NCBI GenBank assembly: GCA_963662155.1
Contig: OY759274.1
Coordinates: 23,922,622 to 23,986,621 of the forward strand
Direction of reading: 5' to 3'
Length of the DNA stretch: 64,000 nucleotides
Source of the DNA: Lamellibrachia columna
Lineage: Eukaryota; Annelida; Polychaeta; Sabellida; Siboglinidae
Made by a program: the position numbers and the translations under genes. The notes under the pieces were generated by a model. That model was not told the origin of the DNA and did not search any database. It worked only from the letters and a program-made list of their open reading frames with translations. This document shows, piece after piece, positions 32,470 through 64,000 of the stretch (its first letter is position 1; every line of letters starts with the position of its first letter).

Positions 32470-34260
32470 TCTTTCACGTGTCTTCTCCTTCTGTGTGACT
32501 CCCTACTCCCCAGTCTACCACTTTTGCTCCCTCCCAGTATATGAGATGGTTTTCGGTGGTTGCGTGGTCTGTGAGAGCGGACGTGTTAGTGGTGGACAAC
32601 GACCGCTTCTTTCTGCTCGTCGTGTATTGTTCTTTTGGTGCATTCTCTACATCGTTCTTGTGTTCATCCAGTCTAAACAATATCCCTGTCTCTCCTATGC
32701 AGGCTGCGCTACAACTGTTCCACGGTATTTGGTAGACTAGTTCACCTTGTTCTTCCGGTTCTGCTTTGTCCTTTGGGTGCACCAACACGTGTCTCAGTGT
32801 TGTGTGGGGACGCATGACTGTGACCACCACGTGTTTCTTCAGTACCCGGTCAACCCTCTCTGAGAAACCTACTACACATGGGATGACAACCTGGCTTCTG
32901 TAGTTCTTGTCCTTTTTTCTCTTGTCTCCTGTTTTTCTCTTCTTGTTTTCCGTCACCTTTTTCGGGGCCCAGGACGGGTAGCCGCACCAACTAAGGGATC
33001 CTTTCAAGTGCTCTTGCTCTTCCTGCTTGTCCCCTTCCTCGGAAGTTATCGTCTCACATCTGTTCTGAACACTCCTAACTTCTGGTTCCTGGGGTGGTGG
33101 GACGTGAAGTTCAGATACTGGTAAGTGTGAATCTTCTTTCTATATACTGTAGACTTCACACTGCTACCGTCCTTTTTGATAAATTTTGCATCAAGGAATG
33201 GCATGACGTTATTTTCTTAATTCTCTCTTGTGAATCTTATGCTGGGGTCGACCGAGTTCACATGTTGTTATTCTTCAGCCTTGCCTGTGTGTTCTAGCAA
33301 ATAACATCATCCACACAGCGCTTCCAGTTCCTTAGGTTGCTTCATCTGGCAATGATTTTTTGCTCCAAATCCCCCATGTACACGTGCACAACAATGGGGA
33401 TACTGGACTGCCCATCGCTACACCAAACTTCTGCTTGTAAATTTCTCCATATATGAAGTATGTAGTTTCCAACACTAATTTCAATAGCTCCACGATGCTG
33501 TCTACTTTGAGGTTGGTTTCTTCCTGTTTCCTTGATAGGTGTTTTCGTAAACAGTGACACAACATTGTATGACACAGACCATTCTTCTTTTTTTCACTTT
33601 TAGTCCGGTCATTTCCTGTTCTTGTGAATCCTCCGTGTGGTGTTGGGTTGGATGTAAGCACCAATGCTGTTCTTTTGTGATCTTTCCTCCTTCTCCGGTG
33701 CACTTAACATTCTGATCAGTTCTGCCTTATGCTTTCTGGTCGGATCCTTCTTCAGTTTTTCATATGTTGCCTTGTCACTTATCAGTTTAGTCATTTTCTC
33801 TTGATATTCGTCCGTCTCCATAATGACTGTTGCCTTTCCCTTGTCGGCAAGGAGTATGATGATGGACTTCTCCTTCTGCAGTTCTTCAGCGCTTTTCCTC
33901 CTTGTGCAGGTAAATTCGGTTTTGGGGCCCTTGGTGTCTTTAGAACCCCTGCAATGTCTGCCCGAAGCTTGTCTTTTTTTCTAGCGGTAAGCTCCGTGTC
34001 GCTTGCTCTGTCATTATGGTTGTTCTTTTTCGCTTGCAAGAGCGGGCATTTCTGTTGATGCCACCATTTCGTGTTCCCGTGTGTACTCTCGTTCACGCTC
34101 GACACGTATTGCGTGACGTTTTGTTGATCTTCGCTTGACAACTTTATACGTGTCCAATGTGTTGTTCATGACAAGTATCCTCTTTCTTACTAAATCCTTC
34201 TTAGCTTTGTCTATATGCCGTTTGTAGTGAGGTACATTTCGTATGTGCAAAATGTAACCC
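32470..34260 (-). mobile_element. Penelope-like retroelement, decayed
   Basis: Minus-strand pieces in the right order across several frames: an N-terminal helical region (34250-34014); LADKGKATVIMETDEYQEKM and KLKKDPTRKHKAELIRMLSA (about 33880-33690); NVVSLFTKTPIKET and LLKLVLETTYFIYGEIYKQK, FGVAMGSPVSPLLC (33570-33390), which are RT motifs; and a GIY-YIG-type end, LRHVLVHPKDKAEPEEQGEL, VYQIPWNSCSAACIGETG (about 32790-32690). Stops, frameshifts and a missing RT core between 33690 and 33600 show it is dead. Confidence 0.85.
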
Positions 34261-35610
34261 GATACCCGGATAACATTGAATCGGTAGCAAAATTAAATGT
34301 TGTATGTTTGATCTAAACTACAACTTAATTAACCGATATTTGGGAAATAGTATTGATAATGGGAATTTAATTAGGCCCCCGCAAGCAAACCCAACGTAAC
34401 TTCGTCAACACAGCCTAACGACAAACCTGATCAGTGTCATCATAAAGCAATTTACCTCTTCTGTAATATTTTGTGGGATCGAAAGAAAATTGTGTCAAAA
34501 TAACAAAAGGAATAGCCAATACACGACCAGGTGTTCAACATTGCCAGATACGGTTACATGAATAATAGACAGTTTCAACTTTACGTGCCGTGCTCCGTAC
34601 GTATCTCAACACCTTGAACTTTCCCTATCCGTAGCGGTAATCCAGTTTCAGCTATAAGTTTGAAGCTGCGAAATGTCACGCCCGATAGATTTTCCACTAG
34701 CGGGTGCATGGACTCGTTTTTAAATGTATATTTACAGTAAAATTATTAGTGTATTCCCTGTTCCTTTTAAGTTATAACTATTATTAAATATCTACATTAC
34801 GTCGCATGTAAAACTGTAGCATGTCGTCTTTGAAATAACGTTTGAAACTAAAAGTAATAAGTATTCATTAATGGAGGCCATTCTATTTGTACATACGTAT
34901 CCGTATCTATGCGCGAAACTTATAGAGAACATGTGACCGGCAAATTTAGTTGACGTCAGTACCTATAAGTTATGGAACTAGCAATACGTAGAGAAAAACG
35001 TATGGCTGAAACTGTCTATTATCACTAGCGTAGTAGTCGTCTTGTCGTCTCTGGTGTCGACCGATGTAATATGCCTTCGTCTACGCCCTGCGCCGATACA
35101 ATATCATAGTCTATTTAAGGTGTCCTCGAACACTTGTTTAGTGTCCATCGCTTTCAGAACCACTCACCATCTTTAGCTTCACTTACAGCTTCACTGTGGC
35201 AGAGTTCGCGGTAACTTTACACAAACCGGAATGCTATATCCTCCATTTAATATCGCCAGCAAGTTGTGCGTCACTTGGCCGTGACGTCCGTTCTATACCG
35301 CGTACCAGCCACGGTGTTGTGTGGGTAAATATGCGTAGCGCCTAGCGATCAATGCCAAATGCACAATGCCATTTCAATTTCGCACACCTGTTAACTCAAC
35401 TCTACCTAGCCGTATTGGGCTCTGCCTAATTGTGTTTGCCCAATATACCGTTTCGTATTTTGTTTGCTGGTGAACTTTCGTTAAACTGGCTAGATGGGCC
35501 ATAGTCCATAGCGTTAAGTACACAGTCTTTTGATTGGGTCTGCTTTCTACAAACATACACACAAGAACGGAATCATTGATTCAAAAGTGGTTGTTGACAC
35601 GTGTCAAGTT
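34261..35610. other. No gene seen
   Basis: No frame with splice context and no repeat family recognised. Confidence 0.55.
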
Positions 35611-35615
35611 CAAGC

Positions 35616-35736
35616 ACATCTGTGTCCAAATCAGTGTTAATACAGGGTTTACCTTGGTTTGATTTGTATATATTGTAAAGAGTTACAATAAATTTGATTT
35701 GATTTGATTTGACATCTGTGTCCAAATCAGTGTTAA
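35616..35736 (+). mobile_element. 71-bp LINE tail insertion with 25-bp target duplication
   Basis: acatctgtgtccaaatcagt (25 bp in all) occurs at 35616-35640 and exactly again at 35712-35736. Between them, 35641-35711 ends ttgtaaagagttacaataaa followed by (tttga)n, the tail of the LINE at 21.5-23.1 kb. Confidence 0.9.
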
Positions 35737-37212
35737 ACAAATGAAGAAAACCACATTGCATCGTGAAATAGCAGTTGCGTCGGTTGTCAAAATGTCGCAT
35801 TGAAAGCCACGTTTAACTCTGTAATCCTTTCAGCAAGACGAATTATCTCGCTGGATATATGACATACGACAAAGTTATTTGACAAGCCGGTAAGAGTTGC
35901 ACAAAATAGAAACAAAATAGAGCTGGGCATTATCTGCGGGACGGCAGTTTCGCGAGCCCCATCCTCTCGCTCTTTCGCAGATCCCCATTCTCGACAGCGC
36001 GCGCAGCCGCTCTTCAATGTAGACCATGTCAGGGTGGATATAATAGATGGAACAGCGGTTACACTCTAAACAACCGAATGACAACCGTCTGCGGAAATAG
36101 ATAGCATAGTCCCCAACTTTAAATGCTAAACTCAATTAGGCGTGTGTAACAAATATAACATGGCAATTGCTGTAAAATGGAACACTTGCGCCTGGCGAAG
36201 GAATGAAGCAGCACAAATAATCGGACGCGGCGATTACTTGTGTTAATTCGCCAAAGGCTATGAAGATTATGCGGCACTATAAATCGTGTATGTTCGAAGA
36301 CAATTTTATAAAATTATTGAACGTGACGACATCTCCCGTTATTATTTATGACGAGCCAGAGACGTGGTTGGTGGCTGTGATGCATGTAGCACTGCAACAA
36401 TAAATGTGCAACAAAACATTGTTCTTAAAGTGCATTTATTCCGATCCGTACATCCGTGTAAATAATACAAAAACAAATGCTGCAAACGATCACGCTGCGA
36501 ACTCAGTTTCTGTCAATTCTGATATGCCGATATTGAATGCAAGAAATAAAGGTAAAACAATATGGGTTATTGGTGGTAATATTAGTGTTGGACTAGTCGC
36601 TGCAATATATATTAATATACTGACGCTTCCGCTGGATAATAATCTTCGAAGACCGCCACCACTTGAATACATATACAACACAGAATAACACAAGTCGCAC
36701 ACGTTTGTCGTGACAATGTTGTCGCTAGGGAGCGCTGCGCCTCTGGCTACAATAATCACGGCAAACAAACCAACGATCATTCCGACACACAAAATCTCTT
36801 CATAGCATCCATGAATGAATTACAATACTATGCCAATTAATTACTTTCCACACTCTTTGAGAGTTTGTTGCGTGTTACAAACGTTAATTTTATTCAGATT
36901 TGACAGTTAGCAGACAGACAAGTTCGACGTAGTAATTCTGTTTCTGTTAATTAATTGGCAAACCCCAACTGGGTATCGCGCCAATGGTTGGTATCTGTTC
37001 TATGAGCATTGGGCACGTCTATTGATTCATGCAAATGGACGAGCAGTTATTGCCTTGGGAGGCAGCCTTATTAAATCTTATATAACAGTTCTAAGAAGAT
37101 GCAAAAAACTTTCAGAATGCACCACTATGGCACAATTACATATTATATAATTCCTCATTTAAACAACAATATTGACATCTGGATAGAGATACCGATAGTT
37201 CAAGGTTCTTAC
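35737..37212. other. No gene assigned
   Basis: Bases 35930-36010 are GC-rich and open on minus (DMVYIEERLRALSRMGICER) but lack splice support. A minus frame near 36780 starts MIVGLFAVIIVARGAALPSD, like a signal peptide, without a partner exon. Confidence 0.4.
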
Positions 37213-37348
37213 CGTATTGATCAAATTGGGAGATGCCACCTGTCCTCTGCATAGCAGTTCTAACTGAATTACTCAACATGTCAACATACATCTCGCTGCA
37301 CCTTTTGATATATTCACTAACATTGTTCTTCAAATACATACAACATTC
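37213..37348 (-). CDS. Exon 2 of a possible small secreted protein
   Basis: Acceptor cattgcag (37349-37356) and donor GTAAGA at 37212 are good. It reads ECCMYLKNNVSEYIKRCSEM, YVDMLSNSVRTAMQRTGGIS and FDQY, phase 0 to 1; the other two frames contain stops. I do not recognise a family. Confidence 0.5.
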
Positions 37349-37746
37349 CTGCAATGGGCAAATCATTTACATACTTGAATATTTATTTGATTTTATGTTA
37401 ATTAAGGAGATTAGATTAGGTAGCATTAACACTTGTGCTAATCTTTGCACCAACAGATACAGCTTGTACTAATTCACACCATGAATGACATGGACAAACC
37501 ATCCCAGTAAAAGGGGGTATTAATGTGTTCAAGTAGGGATAACTGGTTAAAACCAGATAAGTAATATTCAAACTTATTGGACGTTTCTGAAGACGTATAA
37601 AGGCAAACAATATGGATGATACTTTTATTGGACAAAAACCTCCACCTAGTGACATTTACCCAATTCCCAATACCAAACTCCAAGACACGTTAGACAACTG
37701 AGTATAATAGACAAGCGCTATGTCTGAATATGACTAACGTATGCAG

Positions 37747-37747
<1 letters not shown>

Positions 37748-37780
<33 letters not shown>
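37748..37780. repeat. (TA)n microsatellite
   Basis: About 16 copies. Confidence 0.95.
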
Positions 37781-37783
<3 letters not shown>

Positions 37784-37959
37784 GCAACAAACCAACAAAA
37801 AGCCACACCATTGCGTACCATCACAACCTTCTCTGTAGCTTGTCTATATAAATCATGCAGTGACTCTATGTATATCAGTCATTTTGTATGATTAACAAGT
37901 ATACATTTGCCTGCTGGATATAAGCAGCCTTTTTTCTCGTAGTAATTAGATCTGGAAAC

Positions 37960-38088
37960 CATTGCTGATTTCCTACATGACTTCACAGCACTTCCAATTT
38001 TATATTGTGAAAAACACCAATGGTTGAGTGAAGACGTACGTGGAATAAAGCAGAACCGAAGTATACACACAATGAGGATCAGCACCAT
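37960..38088 (-). CDS. Possible exon 1 with signal peptide
   Basis: ATG 38088-38086, MVLILIVCILRFCFIPRTSS, then LNHWCFSQYKIGSAVKSCRK. It ends ATG/GTTTCC, a weak donor, in phase 0, which fits the exon at 37348. The link is inference and no third exon was found. Confidence 0.35.
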
Positions 38089-38351
38089 CCAAGAGTCTCT
38101 CACGAAAGGCGCCAGTGCTACATTTGATTTCTTCTGTCAGTTTTGCATCAAAGAACAGTCTTAGGAACCACACAAAAATAACAACATAGCCTCGACATTG
38201 AGGATAACGCAACAATCTCAGGTACGTGCACAACATGCTGTAGGATCTCATCAAGGTGGATGAAAACATCCATCTTGATTGCACATTGATTGTAAATTAA
38301 GCATTCGATTATAGTGACATAATAAAAACGTTGCCTGGCAACTCATAACAC

Positions 38352-38354
<3 letters not shown>

Positions 38355-38406
<52 letters not shown>

Positions 38407-38426
38407 AACATATATATATATATATA
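38355..38426. repeat. (TA)n microsatellite with interruption
   Basis: Two ta runs separated by cataaaca. Confidence 0.95.
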
Positions 38427-38938
38427 TGACTACAATATTGCCACTTGCAAGCAGAAAGTATCTTTTGGAATGTAACATTTAGACATTTAGACAAGACACA
38501 TAACTGCCACGTTTTGAGTTTGATATTTCCGTTGCTGGAATGTGCTTTTTATAATGCCTGCTGCGGTACCAATTAATCTACAAATGCTGTATATAAGGCA
38601 ACATAGCGACAGCTTTTTTGGTATACATATCATAAGACAAGATAATCTTCTGTGTATTAGTGATATAACACATACCTTGGTGTACTATTCTGGCACACCA
38701 ACAATGACATGCAATTCTCATGGAAACACTCCAATCCACACCTGGCCCATTTCGGGCTATCAAACCGAGGGCAAGACCAGCCCCTAAGCTACCCCACAAC
38801 ATCACTGGTTTCACTCCAAGGTCACAACTGTGACTGGAGTTTGTATCAGAAAAGTTCTTTGCATAAACGACAAGTGGCAGACATTGGAACTCAACTACGA
38901 TTCCCACCAAATGCATATTCATTGGTCAGTTGCCATGA

Positions 38939-62408
<23,470 letters not shown>

Positions 62409-62660
62409 CTATAAAACAAAGGTAATACTGCATGTTTAGTTCTTATGCACCACACACATTGCATGTTTAATTCTTATGCACCATCGACATCACTGCCTAT
62501 TTAATTGTTATGCACCACCTACAACATGGGAAACAATGCATATTTAGTTCTTATACACCACCTGCAACATGGGAGAAACTGTATGTTTAGTTCCTGTATA
62601 ACACCTGCAACATGGGGAAAACTGTATGTTTAGTTCCTGTATAACATCTGCAACATGTTT
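62409..62660 (-). repeat. 43-bp array carrying acceptor-like sites, before NBEA exon 1
   Basis: caacatg recurs at 62522, 62565, 62608 and 62651 (43-bp spacing), with two more diverged units toward the exon. On minus each unit has catgttgcag/gtgttatacagg, which looks like an acceptor followed by text similar to the exon start GTGTTGCAGTACA. Confidence 0.75.
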
Positions 62661-63418
62661 AGTTTTTATGTGCCATCTTCAACAGAAGAAAACACTGCAC
62701 CATTAGAACAGAGGTACGAGTTCTCCTGCATTGCAGTTTTCTAACATTTCATGCTTCTTCTTCTTTCAAATAAGCCCATTGAGTGTGTTGGCTGCTTAAT
62801 GTACAAAATGGCACATTTGAGACCTTAGGGGGACACACAACTTCATATACAGCATGAGAATATCCTTCCTCCAGATTCTTTAACTTGGTACCTCTGCAAG
62901 AATCATGATAAACAAATGTTGACTATGACCACAATTTGTTTAGAATTGAGAAACAATGTTGACCATGACCAAAATTTTGTTAGAATCATGATAAACAGTG
63001 TTGACTATGACCAAAATTTCTTTTTTTCTGACACATTTTTTATAATATATAATACTACCTAATACTATAACACAAAATAAATCATTACAGAAAATTCACT
63101 ACTAAACACATCTATATAGAGAATACGCCAGCATCTAGTGTCTAAAAACTCATGATGTGTCTTACAATCACAAATGTGCTGAATACACAAGGTTTGCAAT
63201 ACGCAACAGTACATGCTGCAAGGCCAGTTGATTTAGTTGTCATTGTACCCGCTTGCTGGCGCCACTGAATCAACGTCTCCGTGTTTGATTACACAAAGAA
63301 ACGCCATCGTCGATACAATAGACAATATTGTGTTAATATTGTTTAACGTTTACACTGGACTGGATAAATAAATAAAAGTACAATAAAAAAATAGCACACA
63401 TGTTCATGGTATAATAAA

Positions 63419-63562
<144 letters not shown>

Positions 63563-64000
63563 TACGATTCATTCACCAGTATACACCAAGCGTTAGACCC
63601 ACAGCGCACCCAACGATCACACGACATAACGTCATCATTGCTAATTAAACATTCGCAATGTAAACCAGCAGTATAACTGCCGTAAACACTTGTACACCAT
63701 AGCGACGAAACCACGCCTCTGCCACATGGAACCGTTCTGGCAAAATTCCTCTGTCTGTTTCGCGAAGTAAGCGAGCAGAGACGTACACGCAGCAGAACAA
63801 TCGTTCGTGTCGCGACAACTTGTTCGTGCAACATTCGACAAATCCCAATTCGACAGAACAAGCAAGTGGAACGTCGCGAGTGGCTGACTGCAAAGTTTCC
63901 GCGTAAATCAACCTTGGCATCCTATAAACATGTAGCGTACTCCATGTGTATGTATACAGTAACTTATCCTGACGTTCCAATATTATGCAGTTAAAAGCGA
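63563..64000. other. No gene assigned
   Basis: A minus frame 63980-63645 is open but has no splice or family support. Confidence 0.4.

Noticed and set aside
36404..36792. Two overlapping frames near 36.4-36.8 kb
   Set aside because: A signal-peptide-like start on minus is suggestive, but no splice partner or family supports either strand.

Overview
This is a window of intron-rich, AT-rich, transposon-rich animal nuclear DNA with GT-AG introns. LINE, Penelope and RTE retroelements, tRNA-derived SINEs and the gene content point to a marine invertebrate. A mollusc or other lophotrochozoan, or a cephalochordate, is my guess; the species cannot be fixed from the sequence. Exon joins below were worked out by hand from splice sites, codon phase and family similarity.

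Left part (1-15.4 kb): a lone exon on + of a large extracellular protein family, ending in a stop where a Trp is expected; a fragment of a transposon-associated Cys-rich protein; and a minus-strand secreted gene (signal peptide at 15.3 kb, Ser/Thr/Pro-rich linkers, a Ly6/uPAR three-finger domain, a final SEA-like segment at 2.7-2.9 kb) whose third linker exon carries a frameshift. Its first intron holds a 4-kb element with long inverted arms (9.5-13.5 kb).

Middle (16.3-25 kb): the 3' end of a minus-strand BEN-domain gene, beside three LINE copies of three kinds. A minus-strand ankyrin-repeat gene (27.4-32.2 kb, five exons, 693 residues, apparently complete) is followed by a decayed Penelope-like element (32.5-34.3 kb). 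Two exons at 37.2-38.1 kb may encode a small secreted protein.

Right part (38.9-62.4 kb): sixteen minus-strand exons give the last 750 residues of a neurobeachin (NBEA/LRBA-type) protein: the end of the PH-BEACH linker, the whole BEACH domain, the WD40 propeller and the natural stop. All phases agree and no exon is broken. Its introns carry an RTE LINE with an internal 14 x 71-bp array, further LINE pieces, two SINE families and many satellites.

The most unusual observation is that several tandem arrays in the NBEA introns are made of the adjoining exon end plus its splice site: a 55-bp array after exon 10, a 26-bp array after exon 5, a 45-52-bp array after exon 6 and, less clearly, a 43-bp array before exon 1. 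The gene therefore carries dozens of near-copies of its own splice signals beside the real ones.
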